The notes below the pieces were generated by a model. The model was not told the DNA's origin. It did no database searches and worked only from the letters and a program-made list of their open reading frames with translations. 64,000 bases of DNA from Capsicum annuum. Its lineage: Eukaryota > Streptophyta > Magnoliopsida > Solanales > Solanaceae. Below are positions 35,577-47,427 of the stretch, in pieces (position 1 is the stretch's first letter; each line of letters begins with the position of its first letter). The position numbers and the translations under genes are program-made. Where the stretch lies: assembly GCF_002878395.1 (NCBI RefSeq), contig NC_061120.1, forward strand, positions 94,820,116 through 94,884,115, given 5' to 3'.

Positions 35577-35825
35577 AATTATTCTTTGACCTTCCTGGGT
35601 ATATAATCATATTATCACAATCTTCCTCCGACCTTAATGAGTACATAAGTGTATCATCATAATTATCCTCTATCCTTACTAGGTATATAAGCATATCATC
35701 ATAACTATCCTTCAGTCTTATTAGGTATATAAGAATATCATCATAATAATCTTCTAGACTTGCTAAGTATATAAGCATATCATGATAATCATCCTCTAGC
35801 CTTGTCGGGTATATAGACATATCAT
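35577..35825 (-). repeat. 42-bp minisatellite in LTR 2b, open on the minus strand
   Basis: Six units of GTATATAAGCATATCATCAT plus a variable CTTCAGTCTTATTAG-like half. Because the period is 42 bp the minus frame 35524-35820 stays open as a 14-residue repeat (YLIRLKDSYDDMLI, YLVRIEDNYDDTLM, ...). Translation is doubtful because it lies inside an LTR. Confidence 0.7.
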
Positions 35826-36249
35826 TAACACATATATAACATCAATACTATCATACTATCTTATATCATAGTGTTTTACCCAGAATTCATATCATCAATA
35901 CTATCATCCTCCTTCATCCCATACCGAAAAAATGTATATATAGATATATAATAGGTACACAGACTTAAGTTTTCGCTAAAATAAATGTAAATCTATTGCT
36001 CGAGGTAAACTTTAGGACTAAATTATTAAAAGAGTGTAGAAACGGTCTGAATCTCTCACAACCAAAGTAAATAGTTGTATCAGAATCATATAATAGAATT
36101 TGCCTTGGAAAAATCATTAAAACATCATTTTCAGTCTCTTTACACATAGGTTATTCATTAAGACTAGCAATTACTGTTATGAAGAAATTTATTTTTAAGG
36201 TAAAAAGTGGGTTTTAACCCCTATTTAGAATAAATAGTAATGAACTCAA

Positions 36250-37370
36250 AATTTAGTTAGAATTATATCATTTATTGATTTAATGATCATTAATGTAACG
36301 AATCTATGCATGCCATCACCAGTATTCAAATAAGGGAATAATAAGCATCAATAAATCTATATACTACAACAACATCCTTTAAAAGGATAAAAACTTCTCA
36401 AATGTCCAACCAAAACATATAACTGCCTTGGGCTCAATAATGTATCTAAAATATTTAAAACATAATTATCAGACATTAGGCCCACATATATGTCTGGAAC
36501 CCATAACAATAATCTTATTCGTAGATATAGCATATCTATGAGGCATACCATATCTCTAATCCATATCGTATCCAAGAGGCATATCATATCTATAGGCTAT
36601 AAATCATATCTATGAGGCATATCTTACCTATAAGGCATCACATATCTATAGGTCATATATCATAACTATGAGGCATATCACATTTATAAGGCATCTCATA
36701 TCTATAGGCCATATATCATAACTATGAGGCATATCACATCTATGAGACATCTCATATCTATAGACCATATATCTTAACTATGTTTATGCCTATACTACAA
36801 AGCATGTTAGTGGACCATATCATAAACTAAGTCTAAAAGCTATATCATAGCTACAAGCCATCAATCATAATCTGAGAAAAATCATCATTATTCACCAAGT
36901 CATAACGTAATCTTATACTAAAGTCTCAATAGTCTCACAATGTGTAACATATGTAAATAAGTCCACAAGAGCTAACACAAGTCTTGGCCTAAGATGGGCC
37001 GAAGGATCCCACTTCTAATCCTCGAGATCCATGTTTAAGCAATTTATACCCTAGACTAGGCTAAGGTATCTAAATTGACTTCCTGATGGTACATAAGTCA
37101 TAATCAATCCTAAGATATCAATTCTTCCTAGAACATGAGCAATTACGATAACTCCACCTATATTACAATTTCAAGATCACTAAAATTGCCTAAATAAGGT
37201 TAATTATGCTAACCATACTTCCAATATCATAAACTATATCCCAAATCTAGCATCATATCATAACCTTTCTATGAATTAGCTCAATATATAAAGAAAATAA
37301 TAGGATCCTAGAAATATAACAAGTATTACACCTAATGGGTCAATTCACACGTAAGATCCCCAAACTTTAA
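36250..37370. repeat. Segmental duplication in LTR 2b, copy 1
   Basis: Aligns in direct orientation with 37725-38835 (offset about 1467 bp), both beginning TTTAATGATCAT(T/G)AATGTAAC and ending with GTCAATTCAC(A/C)C. The homologous sequence occurs once in LTR 3 (53990-54470, truncated). Confidence 0.7.
36520..36785. repeat. 56-bp array, CTATGAGGCATATC type
   Basis: About four units of CTATGAGGCATATC...CTATAGGCCATATATCATAA. A matching array lies in the duplicated block at 38010-38275. Confidence 0.65.
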
Positions 37371-37724
37371 TAATTCACCCATGAGTTGGATGACCTGAGT
37401 TTGGAATTTATAAATTCATGGAATATGATTCATCAGTCTGAGTGAACTAGAACTTCTTATTCTAAGAGCTGGGAACGTACATGGTTCTCTATGAAGTGCA
37501 TAAATTATGATCATAGAGCTGACTTGTAAGGTATGAGTAGATATCGTGATGACTAAAGTATAAAAATTTGCACTTAGATAAGAATGGGTGGGCATCTTTT
37601 CCCCAGCTGTATTTTCAAACTCATTTGCATCACTACTAGTATTTGAGAGCCTGACTTTGTTCCATGTTATATCATCTCCCCTATAGATTTTAGCTATCGT
37701 TCTAAGTCTGCAGACCTCTTTAGT
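37371..37724 (-). other. Unique spacer between duplicated blocks, holding the longest frame in the window
   Basis: About 350 bp that do not align with the flanking duplicated blocks or with LTR 3. It contains most of a 126-codon minus-strand frame (37416-37796; for example GDDITWNKVRLSNTSSDANE and GEKMPTHSYLSANFYTLV). The composition is less AT-rich and not repetitive, so this may be a fragment of another coding element. I recognise no domain. Confidence 0.3.
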
Positions 37725-38835
37725 TATAATCATATCATTTACCAATTTAATGATCATGAATGTAACTAATCTATGCATGCCATCACTAGTATTCAAATAA
37801 GTGAACCATAAGAATCAATATATCTATATACTACATGTACATCCTTTAAAATGATAAATACTTCCTGGATATGCAACAAATATCATAACACAGCCTTGGG
37901 CCCAATAATATTTCAAAAATAATTACAACATTATAATCACAGACTTAGGCCCATAAACATATTTGAAACCTATATCAATAATCACATTCGTAAGCCATTT
38001 TGCATCTATAAGCCATAGCATATCTATGAAGCATATCCTATCTCTAATCCATATTGTATCCACAAGGTATATCATATCTATATACTATAAATCATATCTA
38101 TGAGGCATATCTTACCTATAAGTCATCTCAAGTCAATAGGTCATATATCATAACTATGAGGCATATCACATATATAAGGCATCTCATATCTATAGGCGAT
38201 ATATCATAACTATGAGGCATATTACATCTACGAGGAATATCATATCTATAGACCATATCTCATGACTATGCCTATGCCTATACTGTTGAGCATGCTAATG
38301 GATCATATCATAAATCAAGTCGAAAAGACATATCATAGCTATAAGAAATCAATCATAATCCTAAAAAAAACATCATCATTTACCAAATCATAAGGTAACC
38401 TTATACTAAAGGATCAATAGTTTTTCTATGTCTCATATGCATAAATAAGTCCATAACGACTAACACAAGTCTGGACCTAAGATGGGCGGGAGGAACCCAC
38501 TTCTAATCCTTGACATCCATGTTTAAGAAATTTTTACCCCAGACAAGGATAAAATATTTAAATTGACTAATAGATGGTACATAAGCCATAATCATTCCTA
38601 AGATAGGACTTTCATCGAGAACTTGAGCAATTATTACAACTCTACCTATATTACGATTTCAAGATTACAAAAATTGCCCAAATAAGGTTAATTACTCTAA
38701 ACATGCTTCTAACACCTAAAATACATCCCAAATCTAGCATCATATCATAACCTTTCAATGACTTAGGTCAATCTACAAAGAAGACAATAGGATCTTAGAA
38801 ATATAATAAGTATTTTACCTTACAGGTCAATTCAC
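37725..38835. repeat. Segmental duplication in LTR 2b, copy 2
   Basis: Second copy of 36250-37370, including its own ATGAGGCATATC array at 38010-38275. Confidence 0.7.
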
Positions 38836-39477
38836 CCATCAAATCCCCAACCATCAATAATAAAGACCAAGTCATGGTGTTCTACCCATTATCAATCTTA
38901 GCATTCGTATTCTCATTCACAATTAATATAAAATACGTACCATCATCTGAAGAAAAGTAGACAGAAGGCCACCATAAAGCTAGACCATAAATCCTTAAAA
39001 CTTCCACAAGACATTCATCTTCACTCCATAATACCAAAATACTGTCATGCTATCAAAATCATAATCTATGTGCCATTAGGAGTAAAATGAGATGTATATT
39101 GCCAAACTAATGGGTCAGGTAAAATGTCGGTAAAAAATAAGCCTGTGGGGCCTGCTTTTGGATTAAAAAATTGAATCGGTCATGAGGTCCCTCAAAGGAT
39201 AAAGAATTTAAGCTCAAAAGTTAATCACAAATGGAGCACAAATCGGTTCTCAAATAAATCCTTAATGTTTACGAATTAATATCCCTTATATCTAAGAATT
39301 TATCAAGAAATTAAAGAAATCTTACCATGAATTCAAAGGGAAATCACAGAATAATCGTTATCCAGGCTCCTCAAATTATCTATAAAATTCAACCCCATAT
39401 TATCTCAAACTTTAGGGTTTTTGCTCTCAAGAAATAAATGTAAATTGAGCAAATTCAAACAAAAGAGTCATATTTAT

Positions 39478-40870
39478 TGTCATGACGTGAGACTACCCCT
39501 GATCATTACACGATGCGTAGAACAATAAGTGATCCTAAGTTAACCTATGTACTCACATGATACTTCTTGAGAAACTGATTTAATATGTGTAAATGCTAAA
39601 TTTGTTGAGCAGAAGAATAATTATGAGATAATCAGAAAAAATTTGATACTTTAAAAGTTTACAATATGATAAATTCTGTAGAAGGGACTTGAATAACATA
39701 TAATGACTCTGACTAGCTATGTACGAAGCTGCTACTAATATTGACTATAGGTAGCTGGGACATAACCCCAACTATCCCTAATCATACAAAAGAATATGAG
39801 AATAAAATATAAAAACTGCAACTGACTTTGAGTACTTAAAATAAGAGAACTCATCACCTACTGGTGGAATGTTGTAAACTATCTGACCCTGGTGTGTAGG
39901 CTACATCTGGTACCTACATTATAAAGGAATGTATCCAAAAACAAATATATCTGGTTAGTAATTTGGAATGTACTGAGTATGTGAGACATGTAGTAAATCA
40001 TGGGAATACTTAAAATAAGTTTTTAAACTGAAGACATAAGCTATCTGCTGAAATATGCATTTAAATCATGATTGTACGTAAAAGTTATAAGTCATAGTAC
40101 ATTTTGAAAACATGAGTTAAAATATTTTTGTAAGATGGAAAGCGTTAGAAACATGAATACTATATGTAAATCTCAAGTAAGAGCACCATACTAAGGATCA
40201 TGTATGAATATTGAGCATGAATGCATGAACTTGTAAATGAATACAAGACCAAGTGCTGAAATATTCTGTAAAACTGAATAACTGATAAAATAAACACTTG
40301 GTAATACAAACCTTAGTTAATATGATCTAAATACTGAAGTAAGATATTTGGAGCAAACTACAACCGACATATCCCAATCTGAGCTAATCGGGGTCCAACG
40401 TATAGCCACAGTTGAAAGGGTATGGGTACCTTGCCAAGGGTACCAACACATGGCTGATAATGTGAAATCCAAAAGGCTGATATTCGGAAGAACTAGGGTT
40501 TCGTACCTCTAGAGATGGAGAACCCCTCATAATCTATGGTGGCGTCATAGGTATGAAACTTAGGGACTGCTACTAATGACCCATGCCTAATTGATGAGGG
40601 ATTTACTATCCTTGCATTCACTCAGTGCTAAGTGTTACTCCCACCTGAATAATACTGCTATAAATAGTACATGCACTAAAAACTGATATACTCAATTATG
40701 GTATTCTTAAAATAATAGTTCATGTATAATCTGAAGTAATTTAGAACATGTTAACTGCTGTATATGGAGTGATACAATACTGTTGAGTGCTCATTATAAA
40801 ATATTATAAATTTCATTGTTTAAACATGGAAAGAATAAATTGAAATCTTTAAAACTATAGCATGTGTAAT
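39478..40870 (-). repeat. Family-F LTR, minus copy, end part
   Basis: Begins TGTCATGACGTGAG on the plus strand, the reverse complement of an LTR end CTCACGTCATGACA. It aligns inverted with 41900-43005 (shared blocks include CTATCCTTG(C/A)(A/G)TTCACTCAGTGCTAA, written in two halves). It is interrupted at 40870 by a plus-strand copy and resumes at 43006. It inserted into G LTR 2b. Confidence 0.65.
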
Positions 40871-43005
40871 TGTAATACACCTCGAGATCCTAGACAAGTT
40901 TCCAACTACTAATAGCATAATTAAAGGGTCCAAAGTTATTATTTTACACTAAATACAAGGGACATAACCATTTTAATACCCACAAGATTTCAAACATTTT
41001 ATTTTTGGACTTCTCGAGTTTGAAATGTTTATTTTGAGTTGAAATGTGTTTAGGGATTTTAGAAGGGTCATCCGGGAGAGTTTTGGAACTTTTGAAATAG
41101 GTTCAGGGTGTTTTAAGACCATGGATCTAGAATTTCTCCACAATTTGGGCATGTCATAGAGGTTGGATCTCTGTGATTCATGAAGGTTAGTCTCTACAAT
41201 ACACGCTATGTCACGAATGTTATTCTCTGTGATAGCCTCCGTGCCATATGGGTTGTGTTTTCCTGCAACATTATTTAAAGAACAAGAGGGCATTTTCGTC
41301 TTGTCCAAATCATGAATTAAAGTTCAAGAGAGGCATTATTTACCCAATTCCTCATTAGTTAACAATGTAAAAACATCCTCCTTCCCAAGAACACAAAATT
41401 TTTAGCTTCTTCCAAAGAATTCAACCATTCAAGGTCCCAATTCCACGCTCTCTTCAAGAATACAAGAAACTCAAGTAGATGGGGTATTAATCAATGGTTT
41501 CCTTCGACTCCTTCAGTCCCAATGTTAAGTATGAATTTACTCAATGTTCTCCTAGTAGTTTTGAATTCAAGCCATGCCAATATGTTTACCTATGTGAATT
41601 ATGTTATTACATGCTTTAAATTTCAATCACCTATATCATGCTCAGTTGACACCATGTTAATTTAGTAATTTATAAATTAAACCATGTGAGCATGTTATCC
41701 TCATAAGTTTAACAAATTCCTATACACAAAATCATGGATTTCATTTGTTAGGGATATATTCTATTAGTTGGGTCTCTAAATTATGAATTTCCTTATAGTG
41801 TTTCTAAATTATGTCATTGTATTTAAAATAATATTTAATGAATGAGGGTTATGAACACCCGATACCTATCTATTTATATATGTTTCCATTTTAAAGCAAC
41901 AAGCCAGTCAAATCATGATTTTATTATCATACTCAGTTGGCCATGACCATGTTGAGCACTATAAGTTGTGATGTCCAGTTGAATTTAATCATTATTAGCG
42001 CCAGTTCAGTTATGAGTAAGATTTAGCACTGAGTGAACTCAAGGATAGGGGTCCATATGCTACTCGAGGGTGAGACCTTAAGTAGAAATCCCTGAGTTCC
42101 AAAACTTCGTGGCCAGTGTAGGTATGACAGTTCTTCCTTCCAATAGTAGTTTGATACTCTTTTAGGGGATCCTTCCAGTCGAGGATGGCACCATAGTTTT
42201 TTGGGAAACTAGTTTAATGGATCCACATAGCTAGTATCAGTACCAGTAGTAAGGTACTAAAACCCTTCGAACTGGGGTTACAAGTTAGACCCCGATTAGC
42301 TTAGATTAGGACATGCCAGTAACATGATAGCGCCCACATTTTTAGTTCAGTATCAAGGTTTTGTCAGCTTAGGTTCGCAAGACCAAGTGTGTAGTTTATC
42401 AGCTATTTAGTCAGTTTGTTTTACAGATTATTTTAGTATATATTTAACTTGGTCTTCCATTCGTTTTACATGTTCATGCATTCATGTTAAGTATCCATAT
42501 CCATTTAATCTAGTCCATATCTCTTGTACCAGTATATTTAAAGTACTGACTCCATACTCTCTTTTGCGCTATATTGATTTCACAATATAGTTTTGGATGC
42601 TCAGTTCCCCAATCGTTCTTAGTCAGCTTAGTATCACTCAACAATAGTAATGGTGAGTCCTCATCCATCGAGGACAAGTATTTATAGTTACTTTCAGCAT
42701 TTCCTTTATTTCAGTCAGTCAAAGTTAGTTGGGGATTTGTCCCATCAAATCCTCATGTCTTAGAGGCTTTGAGATATTCAGAGGGTCAGACTTGTTTTTC
42801 AGTCGTATTAGCAGTTCAGACATGTTGGGTATTGTTTTAGTATTCCACCTGAATAGCATTCTTATTAGTTTACCTTCCGCATATGATACTTGCATCATTA
42901 TTTTTATTCAGTGGTCACAGCAGGTACCAGATCATGGGTTAGCTTGGTGTCACTTGTGGGCGTAAGCACCGTGTTATGACTAGTGGGTAGCCTCAGGTCG
43001 TGACA
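40871..43005 (+). repeat. Family-F solo LTR, plus copy, nested in its own family
   Basis: Begins TGTAATACACCTCGAG and ends CTCAGGTCGTGACA, 2135 bp, no internal region. Flanks GTAAT (40866-40870) and ATGAT (43006-43010) agree at 3 of 5 positions and may be a decayed target duplication. It contains repeated CTCTGTGAT / GTCATAGAGGTTGG motifs at 41150-41260, the probable U3 cluster. The minus-strand frame 40973-41308 (111 codons) is in this U3 and is not credible as a gene. Confidence 0.7.
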
Positions 43006-43893
43006 ATGATAAACTAGGTATCGGGTGTTGATAACTCACTAGCATGGAAAATAACATAATTAAATGCAATAATTTTAAAGTAATGACATGATAGGAATTT
43101 TCACGACTAAAATGCTAAACCCCATAAATTTCATCACTATAACAAGTTACCATGATTAAGGTATAGAAGAATACATAAAATTATAAGGAAATACTTATTC
43201 ATGGTTGAATTCAAGAATTACATAGAGGAATCATGGAATTTATACTTTTCATGGAACCTTGTTTATAGAACTCATAAAATTCTTGCATAAAATTGTAATT
43301 TTTGGCATGAGTATGAAAGTAGATCCTCATTGAATACCCACATACCTGAAAGTAGATCCTCATTTAATACCCACATACCTTAGTTGCTTGAATTCTTGAA
43401 GAAATCTTGGAATTTAGACCTTGAATGTGTGAATTCTTAGGATGAATCTTGTAATTTTGTGTTCTTGAGAATGGGAGGAGATTAAGTATCGTTAACTAAT
43501 GAAGAATGCGGAAAATAATGTCCCTATTGGGTATTAAATTGTCAATTTGGTATTTAGGAGTATTGTTAATTGATGAAGAATAGGGAAAATAATTCCCCTA
43601 TTGGGTTGTAAATCGTTAATTTGGTCTTTAGGGAGAGGGGAAAAGACCAAAATGTCCCTCACCCATTTAATGAAAATTGCAAGATCACACAGCCTCCGTA
43701 TCATGGATGCTATCACGGACACTAACCTCCTTGGAGCACTGTGTACTGTGGGAACCAACCTCTATGACAAGTTATGTATCGGGTAGAGCCACTCTCCGTG
43801 GCACGGTGAAATTTTAGAGGTTCGTGTTCCCAAAACACCCCAAACCTTTTCTAAAAATTTCAAAACTCTCCCAGATGACCCTTTTAACATCCC
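43006..43893 (-). repeat. Family-F LTR, minus copy, start part
   Basis: Continues the minus copy broken at 40870: CAACACCCGATACCTAG at 43015-43032 (minus) matches GAACACCCGATACCTAT at about 41850 in the plus copy, and 43660-43893 aligns inverted with 41040-41270. The true LTR start (TGTAATACACC) is missing at the right, so this end is truncated. A short GAAAGTAGATCCTCAT block is duplicated at 43313-43375. Confidence 0.6.
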
Positions 43894-44645
43894 TAAAAGA
43901 GCATCGCGATCGCAATCTAAAGATGTAAATCAAATGTCGCGATCACAATTTATGCTTAAACTCATGATTCTGGAAAAAAAAGCATAAAACGCATTGACCA
44001 AACGTGATTTACCCTTTGTGATCTAGGTTGCACCAGCAACCGATGCACTAATTTCCTATGACCAAAATAGACTTCAATAGGGTGTTTGAGAACCATTTGG
44101 AACCATATCAAATTCAATATTTCATATGTCATTGCACACTCGGAATTTTCATCCCATTTTATTTCAGGCAAATGTGGGTCCCACATCCAAATTTCTAATC
44201 TCAACTTTCTGATCAATCTGTTCAAATGAGCTCGGGTGTCGTGAGACCCGAACAAAGGTCTACCAAGCCTAAAATTGACATTCTAGAGCCAATGGGACTG
44301 TCGGAATTCTCATCTGAGGTCATCTACCAGTGTTTTTTATCTGAGACCAAATCCTAAATAGTGAAACTCCAAAATAGGGAAATAAGACTAAAATCCAAAC
44401 AAAATGTCTGATCACCAAACCAAAAGTTTTAGAAAGTCATAAATGTCCTATAGCCATTATGGGAGAGCTCAAAATACTGAAAATGCACTTAAATCAATGA
44501 ATGACTTGGAGGATCATTGGGCCCGCATACTCTGAGCATGACTTCTCATATAACCTCTAAAGAAGAGAAAAAACTTCCAAGAGATTTTTCCACAAGTATC
44601 CCTTTTTCAACAAGTTCCTCACTTAACTTCCAAACAGCCATAACT
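43894..44645 (-). repeat. G-family LTR 2b, right part
   Basis: Resumes the G LTR after the F insertion: GCATCGCGATCGCAATC and GTCGCGATCACAATT at 43893-43950 correspond to the CG-motif block upstream of the LTR 3 promoter (55095-55140). It holds one unit of the ~170-bp GTGGGTCCCACA repeat (about 44160-44335). The right edge against internal region 2 was placed by alignment of the three internal regions. Confidence 0.5.
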
Positions 44646-47402
44646 CAACCTCAAGCACCAACTAGCCTACAACTAAACTAAATAAGGTTGATGCACTAAA
44701 AATCCAAACCATGACAGAATGATACCATCTCGATACCCACATAAATTAAGCAAAAGCTTGCCCAAACAAAAAAAGCAAACCAAGGCATGAGTTATAAAAT
44801 CGACTCCAAATCCAAATACATCCTTCTTTTACCATTCCAGACCTAGTATCCACCATACGCCAGGAGGAAAATCACTTGAGGTCTTACCCGTGCAACCCCA
44901 TTACAAAGAATGCAAGATACTGAAGGTATCCACTAAAAGACCATATGGGAAACATAAGAATAAGCTCATAAGGTGATATATGGGCACACAAGTGCAGATA
45001 ATTAAGATATGTAATCTAAGCCAATGCTACAACTAGTATGAATGACCCTCAAAAATAAAATCTTAGATTCTAAGGCATAACTACTTACCACTGAACGATC
45101 TATTCCAGGATATCCTATCAATTGAGGACAAAGCCTTGTTCCAACTCAAGCATGTTACTCCAGATGAGTATATTATCCAAAAATATTAAAGATAACTAAA
45201 AACCCAAGGTCATATTTAAAAGAATTAATACCGTAAAAACCCAAGGTCATATTTAAAAGAATTAATACCGTGCCTGAGTACCTATCAACCATATTCCATC
45301 CGAACTAAAGAAGAGTGAATAGGCAACTATGTAGTAGGCTCATCCATCCTATAGATAACATCCTAACAGAAACAAATATGAAAACGAAAGATGCACTCAA
45401 GGTCTACAACTCCAATCTAAAATCTCAACATCGTGGTTGAATTTCTTAGCCTCAACTACCTAAACCAACTTTTAAGATGGGTAGGAACTAATACTCCAAA
45501 TCTATCATAACTTCTAAATTTTCTTTCCAAGGTATCAAATCCAAAACTGAGCAAACAAATCAAAACTAAAGTCAAAGACTTACATCGACCATATTGTCAA
45601 AATCAAACACATTCATACTAAATCATGCCAAGATAATATCCTCCATAATGAATCTCGAAAATCTAACAATATAGGAAAACAACCAACCTCACGTTGCTAT
45701 AGAAAAAAATCATCCCATCAGGCTATAGCTGCCAAGCCAATGAATAAGAACAACATAGAATGGAAAATTCTAACTATATGCCAATAGTATAACATCGAAC
45801 AAGTAAGGATTATTTATATCAAATAATAACAATAACAATAGTAATATAAATATAGATAAAGTGAATAGGCCGCAACAAACTAAAAATTAATAGTAAGTAT
45901 CACTCAAGGGACATAATAAGGCCAATATGCCAAGATAAATGGGACTCGAAACCAAATGCTACACCCATAAGGAGAAAACATCAATACAAATTTACTATAC
46001 CCACTACTAAAAGAAATAATCCATAAAGGTAGTCATATCATCATGAACTCAATAACAAGGTACCCAACAACCCTCATGAACTTATCAAGGCACATAATCA
46101 TCGATGGCAACCAAAATCCCAATACACACAAATTAAAAAGGTAAATACAAGAAATAAATATACACCTATCATGGTGAAATCCACAATTACATACAAGACG
46201 GATCTTAGGGAGAATAAATCTGAATGGGTCCAAACTCAAATTGACTGAATCACCAACTAAGGCACTAACCACACTATCTTTTATTGAAGATGCCACAACA
46301 TTATGTAGCTGATGTGAATGAGTGAATGACTAGTAATCAGACATTAGGGTACTATCAAGACTAGTGACCAATCTTTCTACAGTCATAGCAAACTCTAAAA
46401 GCCCTGACCCTGTGTGAAACACAAACAAAGCCCAAATATTTGGCTAACTGACACTAAGAGCACTCTCTACTACCATGAGCATCCTTCCCATAGCCCTAGC
46501 CTACCTGAAGAACATTAGGATTGTAGAGAATACATACTAACTTTTTCTAAACAACCATATCACATCTGGGGCACTATTTAGACCAATGTTAATCTCGAAA
46601 CATCCAAAATAAGCCCCTGGAATACTTTGAGGTGCTACACACTTTGATCCAAAATGATTACCACAACTAACCTGAGAGCTACTCGTCCTCTAAAATGCTA
46701 CCTATATAGAATTAATAGGGTGCAATTGATGCTAAACCACATTGGAAGGATCCTCACTCCCAAATAAAATACCAATAGCACTATACTTACGGAATGGTCT
46801 CTTATTGACACCTCCATAAGTGTTAATGATCTCTCTCTCTATGGACCTCGCGTAATTAACAAATTAAGAGAAGGAAGACCCAGCTTCTTTCAAATGCTCT
46901 GAGGCCAAATGGAGTGACAATGCTAAACCTCTAATAAATCCATGCACCATGTATGGATTAGAATAATATAGCATAGGAATATGCCTAGTCCACTTAAGAA
47001 ACCTAATCTCATACTCTAAAATTAGTAAAAAAAAACCCTAATGAACTCTAATAAATCTAAATCTAGCCTAAGAACTTTTTGATGATTTGGATTTCATCAC
47101 TAGCTGATGTTGAAGATTTTTGATATCCATTCCTAACGCTCTAGCCTAATGTTGCACTATAACCCTAAAAATGTGTGTTGAAGTCGCATCTGCATCTATC
47201 AATAAACTCGCACCATCCATCTGGGGAGGAATAGAGTCAAAGAATTTACTTAAGGCTCATAGAAATATGGACACATGCCAAGGATTCAATAAATGAATTT
47301 CCTAAGAATAGCTCATAGCCTCTAAAAGATAGGTTATGGACACCTCCTCACCGATCCACAAGACTCTACTAAAAACTTAGCTCTTGTAACAATACACTGG
47401 TA
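44646..47402 (-). mobile_element. G-family internal region 2 (gag trace, no pol)
   Basis: About 2.75 kb, aligning with 29902-33362 and 56031-59273. Shared landmarks include GGAGGAAAATCAC near 44868, the gag trace at 46680-47130 and the leader motif CCGATCCACAAGACTCTA at 47351-47368. A ~32-bp block (AAAACCCAAGGTCATATTT...) is directly repeated at 45198 and 45236. No pol motif found. Confidence 0.55.
46680..47130 (-). pseudogene. gag remnant of G internal region 2
   Basis: Minus strand MDIKNLQHQL (about 47130), VRFLKWTRHIPMLYYSNPYM, VHGFIRGLALSLHLASEHLK, EAGSSFS*FVNYARSIERKI. Same pattern as region 1 and more intact, consistent with the C-terminal part of chromovirus gag. Confidence 0.55.
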
Positions 47403-47424
47403 AACCTAGGCTCTGATAATACCA
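47403..47424 (-). other. Primer-binding site, tRNA-Met type, with 3-nt insertion (G unit 2)
   Basis: Minus strand TGGTATTATCAGAGCCTAGG: TGGTAT and CAGAGCC of the tRNA-Met site are separated by three extra bases. It directly follows the LTR end GGTCATGTCA at 47428. Confidence 0.65.
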
Positions 47425-47427
47425 ATT

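Larger units (their letters stand above)
34200..39477 (-). repeat. G-family LTR 2b, left part
   Basis: Starts with an intact LTR end (TGTCACAAC...CAGGTCATGACG) at 34200 and runs through a (TA)n tract, a 42-bp minisatellite, a duplicated 1.1 kb block and ATGAGGCATATC arrays before being interrupted by family-F LTRs at 39478; it resumes at 43894. It is unusually long even without the duplication. No credible gene; the 126-codon frame at 37416-37796 is discussed separately. Confidence 0.6.

Noticed and set aside
37416..37796. Longest frame (126 codons, minus) as a host gene
   Set aside because: It starts in unaligned spacer and runs into the duplicated LTR block, has no recognisable domain and no promoter; kept only as an unexplained frame.
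40973..41308. 111-codon minus-strand frame as a gene
   Set aside because: Falls in the U3 of a solo LTR, and the homologous segment at 43660-43893 does not keep it open.
43011..43030. AACTAGGTATCGGGTGTTG after the F LTR as a tRNA-Met primer site
   Set aside because: The same sequence (reverse complement) occurs inside the plus F LTR at about 41850, so it is the middle of the interrupted minus copy, not a primer site.
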